Positions 34,651 to 46,925 of a stretch of DNA of 64,000 nt are shown here, piece after piece. The stretch is from positions 254,623-318,622 of the forward strand of contig MU006092.1 in assembly GCA_010093705.1 (NCBI GenBank). Direction: 5' to 3'. Each line of letters begins with the position of its first letter. Position 1 is the stretch's first letter. Position numbers and translations under genes: made by a program. A model generated the notes under the pieces. That model saw nothing but the letters and a program-made list of their open reading frames with translations, was not told the DNA's origin and did no database searches. The DNA comes from Patellaria atrata CBS 101060. Lineage: Eukaryota; Ascomycota; Dothideomycetes; Patellariales; Patellariaceae.

Positions 34651-35350
34651 TTGGCCACTCACCTCATTATTCTCGTAGACATTGATAAACCGCGCTTAAT
34701 AGCGAACACAAATTCTCCTTCTAGAATACATTTTGGCACTCCATTGAACGAGGGAGAATGAAACCCGCTGTTCTCTTCCCTCATATCGAAGATCTATGGA
34801 AGTTCTAAGTTGAAAGTTAAGACTGTGCAAGTACAGGTATAAATAGGAGGCAGTCGCAGCAACAGTGCTCAACTGAAAAATACAATCAGCAGACGAATGA
34901 ACGAGATTCCACTTACCAGATTTCTGCAAGACCTAGCATCTGACCTCCTACAGTTAAGTATGTAAGCTGCGCCTTCGAAAGACGAACTCGGCTTAAAACC
35001 AATAACTCTAAGCAACTGACCTCTACTTGAAGTGTTCAGAAGAATTGCTGTCCGGTAGACTCAACCACACAGTAACGTCACCAATTCGTTTTACCTTTTC
35101 ACCAATATGTGGAAGACGGCTTTGTTCCCTCCAAAGGACTTATTGAGGATGGAAAGAGATATGTTACCCAATATCCCGCTATGAATTGGTGAAGGACTCC
35201 ATCACTTACCTCTAAAGGGGACTATGAGCTGCTTTGATGACTATGTGTACCATTATCGAGCTATCAAACGGCGAAATTTTGGTATATATGCTCTTTGGAA
35301 GGGATTTAGACGCTCCTCTGAGAATAATGAACATGTCCTGGTCAGAATAG

Positions 35351-35523
35351 TGTCATGGCTCGACCTCAGATGAAAGCTGAAAGGTATATTGCTATATGTA
35401 CATGACGCTTAAACTTAAGGAAAGAAAGTGTTGAGACAGCATATGCTGTTCTACTAAAGTACAGTATGACTAAGCCGCTGGATCATCTAAGGCACTTATA
35501 CCTATCGGGTCTAACCCGTGACA
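35351..35523. mobile_element. Solo-LTR-like element, copy 2
   Basis: A 173-bp element begins TGTCATGGCTC and ends CTAACCCGTGACA, flanked by a perfect 5-bp duplication AATAG (35346-35350 and 35524-35528). It matches the element at 28262-28535. TGTCA/TGACA ends and a 5-bp target duplication are what a solo LTR leaves behind. There is no internal region nearby. Fossil. Confidence 0.78.
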
Positions 35524-35660
35524 AATAGAGGGGGTGGTCACCGAATAATTTATCAATCCGAAGATTAATTCATTCATTGACCTGGAAGTCAAAAGTGTAC
35601 AATAAGAGCTCTAAAAAGAAGAGAGTTAAAGTGATTAGAACAGTGCGTAGATCCTCTGTT

Positions 35661-35783
35661 TGTGAGCGGCCTCTAGTAATTGTGTTCCAACTATCTAGTC
35701 CAGATGCTAGGTTTGAGGGGAAATATTACTGGCTAATCTTCGGATGTAGGGCATCCCATACCACTAGGCTCTAGCCTGTTACA
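35661..35783. mobile_element. Short element with TGTGA/TTACA ends, copy 2
   Basis: The 123-bp relative of 30475-30638. It abuts the 3' end of the inverted LINE copy at 35784. Relative to the LINE its orientation is opposite to that in the first copy, which suggests an independent element rather than part of the LINE. Fossil. Confidence 0.5.
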
Positions 35784-36500
35784 TTAATGTCATTCTTGAC
35801 TTTAACTGCTTCTGCATGATTTTGCGTTCCTTGGAGTAACGTTTGCAGTGAAGAATCAGGTGTCTTGGGGTTTGGATAAACCTGCAGTCTCCAAAACATT
35901 TCCCTTCAGTATCCTTTCCAATTCTTTTGGAGTATGACTTGAAGAAGCCTGCTCCACTCTTCAGCTGAAAGAATGCTGCTTGAGTCCTCTTTGGATATTT
36001 TGGGATTGATGATTTAGTTGAAAATGAGATTACTGCTCTACACACTTGGGTGTAATGCTTCCCTTGTCTTCTAGGTTTTGTTTCCCATTGCCTTTTCCAA
36101 TCTGTTATGATCTTTTCTCTACTTATACGTTTCAGGTGGCTAAGTGAGGTGTATGATGCTTGTACAAATTTCCTTTTTAATCCAAGTTTGGCCAGTTTAT
36201 CTACAAGCTCATTTCCAAAGATGCATTTATGGTCTTGAAACTCAGCTGAAATTGGCATTCATGCCCCATTCTGTTGTCAGGATGTCATACTGATTGCCTA
36301 TCAGTGTGACCGATTCTTGTCCTCCTTCAAGGCAGTTTTTCTGTAGTCTTTTAATTGCTGCTTTGCTATCAATAAAGATCCAAACTGTTTGGGAAGTTAA
36401 TTGACCCTTTTCTTGTTCTTTCCTTTCCCTTTCCATTGCCTTAAGCACTGCAAAAAGCTCTGCATCCATGATTTCAATGCTGTCTCCCCCACTACCCCTT
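35784..36500 (-). mobile_element. LINE ORF2 C-terminal remnant, inverted copy
   Basis: Read on the minus strand, it carries the RNase H and C-terminal part of the same LINE as at 28690-30957. The order is EIMDAELFAVLKAMERERK, WIFIDSKAAIKRLQKNCLEG, FGNELVDKLAKLGLKRKF, then KRIGKDTEGKCFGDCRFIQT and HLILHCKRYSKERKIMQKQ, a Cys/His zinc knuckle-like end typical of LINE ORF2. The frame is interrupted near 36243. The 5' limit near 36500 is where similarity to the first copy stops. It retains C-terminal sequence that is missing from the first copy. Confidence 0.88.
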
Positions 36501-36559
36501 TCTACAATCAGTAACGCCAGTTGATCAGAGAAATGATACTGAACACCTCTTTGCATCTA

Positions 36560-39500
36560 GTGAGAGTAGTCGACCCCCGGGAAACGTCATAGAGGTTACA
36601 AAGAATGATTTTTCTGCTCCTAGACCGAAAAGAAGACATCAGATGGATTATTGAAGCCGTCATGATCCCAGGCCGTCATGAACGCAGTAAAGGGAAAAGT
36701 AATGGACTTTTTTCTCTCACCGTTCTGTGAAACTCATGCATCAGTTTCACAGGCCAAGGGAGGGCTGATCCAGTTTTAAACTGTCTATCCACCTTGGTAA
36801 GGAAATGTATCTCGACGTGAGGAAGGTCATTTACCTTCCGACTAACCCCAACACAGGAGAAATGGGACCAAATAGAAGGGGAAATTCTATTGTTGAGTGA
36901 AAATGTTGTCAGAATAATCGTATCAGTGCATTTGATGCCGGATGCGAGATTGCTGCCAGCTCCTTCTATCTCCGTTCTCCCATAGTAAGCTGGCTACTCC
37001 AGAGAGAAACCTGCTCTGATTGATGCCCCACATGCGATTATGATAGGTATGGGCGCTTCACGTATTCGTTCAGACACAAGTTGCAACTTCCGAATTTGAA
37101 GTTGAGACGAAACTGGGTCGTAGCTTGTTTGATTCCCAGAATGAGAGGGAGTGATACGCTCTAACCGGCCGCACCCCGCTATAATCAAGCGTGAGAAAAC
37201 TTCTCCATCGAGAAGTATGTCTGTACCAAGATCCTGAAGGTCGTGTCGTAGTGATAGGAACAGACATCAAAAGGTGAATCTGTCTCCCCAATTGCTCTTG
37301 CGCGTCCTATCGTCCAAGCCCGCTTTGCGTAGGATCCGACACCATTAGACTAATACCCTCTGATGTTATAACTCTAAGGACATCCTCTTATTAGAGGAGC
37401 TCGTTCCAGGAATAAGTTTGGGTCCGATTGCTTTTTGACTTCACCCGAAAGGGGACCTCACCGAATGCAGGAATATGCTGCGCTTAAAGGACCCCTTTCG
37501 CTTCAACGTAGGCCTTCGCCCTTCAGGAGATGCCACAATCTGCGGATTCGCGATTCAGTGTTGGCGTAATGAATATTCTCGCGCCAATGCTTGAAAACGT
37601 CAAATGGGTTCCCCGCCGGACAATTCCTTAGACTTGAGTACCGATGAGAGTCGCGGTATTAAAGTTATGCGGACCTAATACGGAACAAAATATTCTGCCC
37701 GGGACATTATCCAACTCTTGTCATCCATTTCCTTGGCGTCAATGGCCTTAGAGGTATTCTCTGGCAAGTTTACTGGTCACAAAAATGCACAATCATGAAT
37801 CCCAATTCTAAGGAGCGATCCTTTGACGATCGAGCTAAGATGAACTCCTCCAGGCGGTAAATTGCTGATCGAGACTGGATTGGGCGGATCCTATAATGAG
37901 AAGTCTTTGGTTAGAGTGAGATTCTAGTATTGCCTTCGCTAGTCTTCTAGCACTTCAGGTATGAGAGGGCTCGCTGAATCCACAAGGGCTGCACCGTGGT
38001 TCCATAGTTGTGGATGCCAGTCAGAAGGGAAAGGTTACTCAAGGTTCTTGTTATACACCACCTTTTTTCCTTCTTCCTTCTGGTCGTCGTCTACCTGAGC
38101 CTTCTCCTTGGTTTTTTGGCTTATATTGGTTGCGTGTTCGTTTGGGTAGCGATTGTTCACTGTAAGATGAGAATTTGAAGCTAAATATAATGGATTACGA
38201 ATGGTTCTGGTAATAAAGTTGTAGATGAAAGAGTTGCAGACGGAGAGATATTTTGGTAGTTGCGAACTGCTTCTGCTTCCTTTATTAAAGTAGGCTTCCA
38301 ACTCCAAATGAGAGGCGAATGAATGAATGATGTGTTGGCACAGTTATAAGAGGAGGAGAATCATATAAACTGACCATGGAAGGCAATACTGTCCCATTGT
38401 TTTCTAGACCAACGGACCCGTCCGAATATTGCTTTGAGCTGGAGACAGTTCACGATCCCCACCCACGATTCTTTCCCGCCTTTGATGTAACACGGTTATT
38501 GGGGTAGAAGATACTTGGCATTGTGCCGATAACTTTCTTCACCTTCTAATACAGGGGCCGGACACGGACTGTATTCAGGAGCTGGCGCCGTCCAAGGTCA
38601 ATATAAAGGGAAGAAATAAACAGATATCAAAGCTGTCCTCCATACTAATCGACTCCGTCCCACATCGTCTATGGAAAATGCGGTTCCTCACCCCTATATG
38701 AACAATCCTTTGATATTAAAGTGGAATATGGGGTTGTGACGGAATAGTCAATCTAAGGTCCAAGGTCAGCCTCCCGGAAATCAGTTGTCGGCCACGGTGT
38801 GTTAGACCAGAGGGGAGAAATACACTGGGTAAAAAGAGTCGTGACCTTAATGAGCGCTTGATCAGTGATCAGTGGGAGTTCACACCGTCGACCTTGAGAT
38901 ATTAGAGCTACATCTTCTCTGAGATCTGCTAATAGTCTTCTGACTGAAATCATGCGACATCCACCAGGAAAGAATATATGTAGACGGCACCTCGGTTTCC
39001 AGATGCCAGGTATCTTTCATCTCCCAATGGAAAGAGATCTTGGGAATATAACAAGAACGGACGACAATCATGATTGTGGTGCTGATGGAAATATAGAATC
39101 CAACCTTCAGCCACTTGATTGTGAATTCGAAATGTGATCAGTACTCTAGGAGCACTTCAGCCGATCCCCCTTCTCAAATATATATCGCCAAAAAAAAAAG
39201 GAAGCTCCAGTGTACCATTGCGTACTAACAGTCACCGCATTGGGGTCGATATCGTAGCTGGACAGGACTTCTCCCCTCCGATGAAGTTCGGCGACCTCGA
39301 AGACCTAGAAGGAACACATTCGATAAGAGGTGGCAGAAAGTCAGAATCCCTTCCCACCACGGTAAGTTGCATCCATTGGAACCGGTGAACCCAAACAAGT
39401 GATCCACCTGCACAATGTCTGTTTGATATCCTCAGAGCAAATAGCTAGGAGAGGTCTCTGCTCACAGAACTAATCGTATGAAAGATTACGGAAAGAAGAA

Positions 39501-41763
39501 GAGGCCCACTGAGTGAGTAAGAACGTTACGCTGAAAAATGAATATCTGTTCCGGTACCTTGACCTAAGGGAATGACCGTTTCTGGTGGATTGTTGAGATC
39601 CACATCTCCAAGGGCGACGCGGGAAGTGTGCGATGGCAATCCCCCGAAATTTCTAATGGAGGATTAGGTAATGAGGCAAAATTAAACACCCGAACTGCAG
39701 AATCTAGACAGTGGATACTGATTATATGGCGATGAAGAGGGCAAAAATGAGAGAGATTCAGAGACCAAGCTGCCAATCTGTACAACTACCGGAAAATCAG
39801 ATCCCCTTCTAGGTCTGATAGGAGTATAGGAGCTTCAAATAATAGGGAATTGGTTGCAATCAAACCAATCGAACTCCTCAGATTCGCGCGAAAGCGTCTT
39901 ATGTACTTTCCCCCACCCGCGAAGAGAATCGGAGGAGCGACATGGGTAAGAAAACTGTCAACCTCCTCTCCCTAGTTCTGAATTGTTTTCAAGGTTTGAA
40001 GATATTTACGTATGGCTAATGCGGCTGCTTGAAAGGCGAGAATTCTTGCGCAGGAGAGCCAGAAATACTTGCGTGTAGTATTCGCAAGCAGAGGAGAACA
40101 ACGAAATAGTCACAAACGGTAATTTGATCCACCGTCTTCATCCGAGAATGATATGCAGAAGGTTGAGATGCTTTGAAAGAAAGAACTTGGCGGAGAATAA
40201 AACCCTCGACTCCACATCAAGACATGCACTTTGGTCTCGCATCTCAAAAGATGTGACGGCCAGGTAAATGTGTAAAGTTGCTGAGGTGCTTGAATAGCCG
40301 TGTGGGTGAGAAGGATAGAGTACCCGAGCAGTTGACATTGTGTGCAAGAAACGAATAGCAGCGGTCCATTATATAGGACCCGGACCTCTCGCACATGATT
40401 TGACAAATTGGATAGGCGTTCGGTTCCGCAGCCAGCCTAGCTAAGCCGACAGAGCCCGCGAGAGAATGTTTTCTGTATCCTGGAGTATGGCCAACGATAA
40501 TGGAGAACTTTAATGGATGGACTGAACCAGAGCGAAGGCCAATATATCATAGAGCTAACGGGGGCGGTCCTCTCCGGCCACCAATCCGTATCCTCGACCG
40601 TCTCTTCGGTAGCCAGGACTCCAATGAATTACTGGTGTATGAAATCACAATCAGGTCTAGAAGAATGCAAGGCATTTTCTTTATATAATTTCATCCATGG
40701 CGCAATCAAACCGTCACATGGAACTAGACTACCGGAGAACAAATGGTCACCAAATTTACGCGGTTTTTCCTTCCGATAATAGACAGCGAGTGTATTTCAG
40801 AGTTAGAAACGAAAATAGTTCGTAGTCAGTATATCCCTGAGTAGTCCGGTCAAAACGCGCTTGAGCCTAGGGATCTGATAGGTTGTCCGTTCGTGGAATC
40901 GAGGGCCATACTTGTAGATTTGAGGGTAACCGAGATCGAGACTACAGGAATGGATTTGATTGCTCTTATCGACTTCGAGCGGAATGGAGTTGTTTTACAG
41001 TTGAATTAAGCGGCTCCACTAAGAGGTAATAGAGGCGCTCTTGGGTACTTGCGACTAAGAAGAATGTTGACAGTTTCGGCGGAGAAGCAGGGCCGAAGAC
41101 AATTGCGTTACTCGACGGCGAACCACTAAGAAAGTGAACTATGGTAAGATAGGACTGAGAATCTAAGAGTTGTATGTGTAGGGTGATCGTCAATCCAATC
41201 TCAATCCTAGAGCGGACCAGCAATGGATCGGAAAAAGGGGTGAACTTGTGTATAGCAAATGATAATCCATCACGCTATTCATACGTCCGCCCAGAATAAG
41301 TGGAACTGTTTATTTCAGCACCAGAAGCCAAGACAATAATCAGATTCAAAACGTTGCATGGAGACTTAATTAACAAATTGCCAGTGCTGGTTTTAGCAGC
41401 CTACCTCTGAGTCTGTTGTAGATGTTAGAAAAAAAGGAAAAGAGAAAGGAAAGAGTGGGAGACTGAGATTATATACCCGAACCACTACGTACGGATGTCG
41501 AGAAGGGGCGGGATCGGATTCTGTACACTGTCAAGGTGACGCTTAATACTTCACTGTTCGAACAAGCGGTGAATAGACATTGACGTGGCTCAACATGGGG
41601 TGCTGTAGATGTGATTTCTGGGAACTGTTAACGAGATCATTATGACATTTTCATTAGGCTGGGAATGATATTCTAGGCAGATGGATACTCATTAAATTCG
41701 TAACCTCCCACTGTTATTCATTGCTTGAGTCCTTATCCCCTTCACCTAACACAAACCACTCCA
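36560..41763. other. Gene desert, right part
   Basis: No gene, RNA or clear transposon was recognised; frames are short and domain-free. An A10 run lies at 39183-39192. The right end is the 3' flank of CHK1. Confidence 0.5.
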
Positions 41764-43458
41764 TCATCCGGGCACCAAAATGCCGTCTTTGCAAAGGACA
41801 ACAACCTTCTTGAAGAACCGCCTCCACTGCAAAGGATCGCCCTTCGCCTTGACAAATCTTACTTCTACAAGCTCTTCGCTGATTCTCTCTGCCGTTATAG
41901 TTCCCTTCAATGCTTGCTGTCGAGTATCATGTGTATCGATTTTGATCCACACTTGACCCTCAGCTGCCTCTTGAACACGCGATGCTACGCCTAAGTTATG
42001 CAGCGCTTCGACCAGAAGTGGTGCAAGGAGCGACAACGAGAGCGGTGAGAGAAATCGTGCCAAGGAATACGCCGGCACGATGTCTCGAAATCGTTTGGCC
42101 ATCTGAGTGAGAGACAAAGGAACTGAAGGAGTCGGTGTAAACTGTGAAAGGGACGGATCATCCGCTATCTGATCTAACAAGCCATGGGATATGCGGGTGT
42201 GGTGCATAGGTTGACTTGCGCTGACGCCTGCTGCTGCAATCCTGGGAGGCTTCTCCCAGTCAAAGGGATTATTATCTAGTGGGGTCTCTGGCTGGGTTGC
42301 AGCAAATCTTGGAATATCTAGATCCATCGCATCATTTTGACTATCACGTTGTGATAATGTGGGTTGTGCGTTAAAGTCAATGCGTAGGTTCTCCAACATT
42401 TGCGTGGCGAGACTAATTGGGTTGGCAGCCGTACCTGATGAACTCAGATGAGGGTTATGCCGAGTAAACCAAGGATGAGTTCGAACTTCGTCCAGCGTAA
42501 ATCTCTCTTTGGGGTTAAGTTTTAGCATTCCTCGAAGCAAGGAAAGGATTTCAGAGGGGATCTTTTTCCAGAGATCATCGCCCATTCGGCCATTGCTCGC
42601 CACGTATTGATTGAATTCATAACTTTGTTGCGTAGGTTCATCCCATGGCGTGTTTCCGACGAGAAGAACGAATAGTACGACGCCACAAGACCAGATATCG
42701 CAGATGTCGGGTGCGTATCCTGAGGCGAGAATATCCTGCCGCTTGTGTCTCTTCCCAGAAACAATTTCCGGAGCAATGTATGGTGGGCTGCCACAGACTG
42801 TATTACACAGTCTTACCTGCGATTCTCCTACTTTTCTGAAAAGTGCCGCAAGTCCAAAATCGGCGAGTTTCAGATTGCCCTCACCTGAAAGTAGAATATT
42901 CTCTGGCTTGATATCTCTGTGTGCCACTCCTTTCGAATGCATATAACTGACAGCGCTGATCAATTGGGTGAAGTAAAAGTGTGCGATGTCCATTCCTACA
43001 CCGACATCTGCTTCAATCTTGTCGAAAAGATCTCCACCATCAGCCAACTCCATAGCAATCCAAGTCCACGATACATCTTCGCCTGAAGCGAGAAAATGTA
43101 TTATATTCTGATGCTTCCCTAGGAACTTGTGTAGAGCGAGCTCTTTTTGGAGTTGTTTCGGCTGTAGGCGTCCTTGACGAAATGCATGTGCCTTGTTGAT
43201 GAATTTGACGGCGATGACAGGTTTCGGTTGATCGGTGGGGCATGCTTTTCGTATACTAGGATTCCAGGTCAATAACGAGCTCATGTTAACATCGTGTATA
43301 CTTACAACGCGTATGCACCGAGTCCAATTGTCCGTGAGATGATGCGAAATGGTAGGTCGTCTGGCAGAGGTGTGGTTTGAGACTGGGCGTTTTATTTCAG
43401 TAACAGGTTGAGTGGACAAAGGGATCGTGTATCATACACTTGGTGGAGGAGCACCCAT
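41764..43458 (-). CDS. CHK1: DNA-damage checkpoint kinase Chk1
   Basis: Three exons on the minus strand: 43438-43458 (MGAPPPS), 43306-43382 and 41764-43255, giving 529 residues. Introns are 55 nt (GTATGA donor) and 50 nt (GTAAGT donor). The joints restore the Chk1 N-terminus: PLPDDLPFRIISRTIGLGAY|AFIRKA. Kinase landmarks are AVKFINK (catalytic Lys), HRDIKPENILL, DFGLA, CGSPPYIAPEIVSGKRH and DIWSCGVVLFVLLVGNTPWDEP. The C-terminal half includes an Asp/Pro-rich linker and a conserved regulatory region ending with RRFFKKVVVLCKDGILVPG. Chk1 is a Ser/Thr kinase activated by ATR-type kinases that blocks mitotic entry after DNA damage. An unspliced frame could start farther in, but it would lose the glycine-rich loop. 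It lies tandem with, and 796 bp from, the RGS gene stop. Confidence 0.95.
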
Positions 43459-44254
43459 TATTTATTATAGGATATTTGATCGTAGGTGTAAGTGCGTAAC
43501 TGTTTCGAGAGTTTCTCGTTGACTCGCACATGAAATGGTAGTTTGTAAACAAGTCGCGTTCCCCTTGGATAGAGGAGCGAGGTCACGTGCACTATTTTCG
43601 TAGGCTTTTATTGGAGTCAACCTTACTTCAGAGACAACACGAAAGATTAATAGCTAGAAACAAACGGAGGGTTCATATTAAGTGCGTTGAACCGCTACTT
43701 TATCATACATTTATAATCTGACGCATTCAAGCGCTAAGCCTCAAATATCCCAAATGGGTCCAAACCAACCTAAGTACCGTATCGGGCCAGCAAAGGCACA
43801 CGCTTGAAGCCGGAAAACCCACAACCCGCATCGCCATGGGATGTAAAGCAGGTTTCGAAAAGGACAAATAGCCACCTAACAACCGGTATTTTAATGAGAG
43901 CAGTGAATTTTTAGAAGTCCAGGAACGCCGTCTAAGGTGCCATGCAAGTGGATGAGAAGAGCAAATAAGCCCGAGCGAATTAATAGAAAAACGAGATCGA
44001 TGGAAATGCTGATTCCGAATATGACAGAGCAGGGTATGCGAACGGTAGCTTAGACAGTAAGCTGTTCAAGACGTCTCTGACCAGTCTGGGAAACCCTTGT
44101 AAGTGTAGGTCGCTGAGTGAACTGAAAGGGTCCACCAGTGGACATGATGAGGTATATTGGGTAACTTGAAATGTAGTAAGAGCTCAGTGTCCATCAAATC
44201 GTAATCTAAGGGGTATCCAGAAGTAAAGGGTCATGGGGCGAAATATGCAAAGGA
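43459..44254. other. CHK1 upstream / RGS downstream region
   Basis: These 796 bp include the CHK1 promoter and the 3' UTR of the RGS gene. No other gene is seen. Confidence 0.55.
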
Positions 44255-46925
44255 TTATGAGGTAGTGCTACGGGAAGAGGACGAGCCGAAGGTGCCACAC
44301 GAAAGGTTGTCTAGGTTTCGTTCTTGGAGAATTCGCGAATATCGGGGTTCTCTCATGAACTTTGGAACAGAGTCCTGGGAATTTATTAGCCGGTGATTGG
44401 ATGTGGATGAAAATGCAATGCTTACGCTAGCCATCAATTTGAAAACGGAGTTTTGTGCCTGGTCGAAAAGACTTGCAACCTCATCTAGACTCTTAATCAT
44501 GGCTTCGTCGTCACCAACAGCACGGGTCATACGTCCAGCAAGGGCAGTCCGCAAGCTATGGTCAATGTTGAGTTCACATGGAGATCCAGGCGCTAAGAAC
44601 GCGTTGTACAAGCCTATCACCAATCAGGAAGTGTTCATGACACAATCTCATGCACATGAGTAGAGAAACTTACTGTAAGCAGCTGCCAATGTCTCCCTGA
44701 TGACCTCCAACTTGGGCTTATTACCACCCCGCTTGGCATTTGCGTAGCCGGTCAAAAATTCGCTGACATCCAGATAGAAAGAAAGGTTTTCCTCGCAGTG
44801 CGTATCTCTCAAGAACTCTCGGAACAGCAGTCGTAATGCCGGATCACGAATGATTACCGACATCCTATTTGCGTTGGAATCTCTTGTCGAGCTAGCGGCA
44901 GGTCGGTCACCGTTCATAGATGGTTTGGGGCTATCCCGGTTCCACCCAGCTATTCTTTGTCCCTTGGGTGTGACATAGTAAATGGCTGCCTTAGTCGGTT
45001 GGAAACGAGTCGTTTGCGGGGTAAAAATTTCGACTGGAGCCATGAGTTCGTACTCGAGGAATAAGGTGCACATCTCGTACGTTTCACGCTTGTCAACCAT
45101 GGTGGTGCAGTCCATCAACCAATCCGATGCAGCTTTCCCCGTAAATGTATTTAGATAGACCTTGTCGTTGATCTTACGTTCTCGTGACATCTTGACACCA
45201 ACTAGGCCGGTAGAATAATCGTTCAATGAATCTGAGTCTGAACTGCTGCTGTTGCTCCTCACATTCGGACCTTCACTGCCCGCAAACCTCCTAAAAACTA
45301 CTTCGACGGTTGCCTGATCATGATTGAGTTTATCAGTGTCGACTTCTCGCTCTAAAATGACAAGATGCATAGTATTTCGCGGAGACTCCAGAACGTCGAA
45401 AACGTGACGCTGATTTATCCCGTTCCTCTGGCAGAAGCGCTGTAAGACTTGCATGCCTTTCGGTGTCAGTTGCCATACAGCGCTCTTCGAGCCAAAATCA
45501 TTCTTTCCGTCAGCCGATTCACAGAAATGGGCTTCGAGAAATTTGGTGCACACAGATTTTGCCATCTCTTTCGCCATGGAAAAGGTAGTTGTGGTCGTTG
45601 TCGTAACTATCCTAGATGGATCTTTCGGATCTGGCATACGGTTTGACTGAGAGAACTTAAGAGAACCGAGATTAGTGATAGCCTCATCGGAAGTAAACGT
45701 GTGTTCGATCTTCTGGAACCGTACTCGATGCGGAGTGAGCGGTAAGCTCACCATGAGCGTCGAGAAAAGGTCCTTGAAGTCCTGCTCAAGGGTCAGATTA
45801 GCAAATCTAGTATTCTTATACATTGCAATGAATTGAAGTGTAATTGGAGAATGACACCGGCGACAATGGATATAATGTAGGTGAGCTCAATCTCCACGTG
45901 AGTTGGTGTTGTGTTACGAGGTCAAGATGCAGAAGACAAGAATTGCCGCGACCACAGTTCCACAAAACATTCGCACAACGACGATCTAGAGCGGCGCTAA
46001 CAATGCTTCCTGACAGGAGTAGACAGCTCGACTGTTTGTGCAACTCACTACATGTCGCCGAGTGCCTCCTATCTCGGTGCCCGGTCTCGGCACGATTTAC
46101 CGACGACACAAACGAATCGATCACGAGTTACAAGTTCAAAGAAGTGAATTATTTTTTTTTTTTACTTACTCTTGTAAATGGCCGCTCATCATCCGTCATA
46201 CGGAGGAGCCGTGAAGATGTTTGGTGCATTTTACGGTCCAAAGCACCTTTCGAAGGTGGAAGAGAACCTATTGTTTCCGGCGTAGTCGGACGAGCAAGCT
46301 CGAAGAGCTTGCCGTCTCGCAGGTTACCGAGTCTGTCAACCGGATCCTGGTGAGGTGTCCCAGACCGAAGTGGCGTGGTAGGACTGTGAGACCGTGTTAT
46401 AGCCGGAATCGGATTGTCCTGCGTCTGTGGCAGCACCTCCACAGAGTGTGTATCCGGGTATTCGGGTTGGTCGCGTGGTTGCAGCTGCGAATAACTCGAT
46501 CTGCGAAGAGTTCTTTGAAGCCTCGAGGCAGCGGTCGGTTTTCGGAACTTTGTGGATGGACGCTTGTCACCGTTGGCTAGAGATGAAATATCTCTATTGT
46601 CCCAAGTATACAAGCTAGGCGAAGCACCACGTCGAACGGTCGAACCAGCGCATGCGTCGGCGGTCGTAGAGTGGCTTCGACGATGGGATACAGATATCTG
46701 AGCTTGGTCAAGGAGGCTTGCCGGAGCAGAAGTCGTAGAGACGTTCGTTCGTGAAGTGGGAGATTCGGGTTTGGAAGCGGCAGTACGGTCCCGTCCTCTG
46801 GAGAATTGGTAGGGGAGTCGAGTTGTGCTGTTGAGTCGACCGGACGATGTTGAAGATGTGTATGAAGGGAAAGGGTGCTGAAGGTGAGTGAAAAGAGGAG
46901 GTAGAGGAGTACTAGTATGCGACAT
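44255..46925 (-). CDS. flbA: Regulator of G-protein signalling, FlbA/Sst2 type
   Basis: Four exons: 46170-46925, 44674-45781, 44426-44613 and 44255-44374, giving 723 residues, close to Aspergillus FlbA (about 719). Introns are 388, 60 and 51 nt. Exon 1 encodes a Ser/Thr/Pro-rich N-terminus ending LLRMTDDERPFTR; the joint to DFKDLFSTLMVSLPL is the conserved FlbA junction. Two DEP-type modules follow (about 253-345, SNRMPDPKDPSRIVTTT; and about 445-540, FTGKAASDWLMDCTTM). A C-terminal RGS domain (about 560-715) has LRLLFREFLRDTHCEENLSF and PKFMREPRYSRILQ. FlbA accelerates GTP hydrolysis on a G-alpha subunit and thereby lets conidiation replace vegetative growth. The ATG at 46925 is the first in frame; an upstream GTG is not a plausible start. 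The first intron is unusually long and starts with GTAAGT and an A12 run. Confidence 0.95.

Larger units (their letters stand above)
30959..35350. other. Gene desert, middle part
   Basis: No gene is recognised. A T13 run lies at about 33234-33246. Plus-strand frames at 30992-31432 and 31504-32022 are open but show no domain. Diverged palindromic repeats are entered separately. Confidence 0.5.

Noticed and set aside
45816-46124. Minus-strand 103-codon frame between RGS exons
   Set aside because: It lies inside the first RGS intron. The conserved PFTR|DFKDLF junction shows that it is removed.
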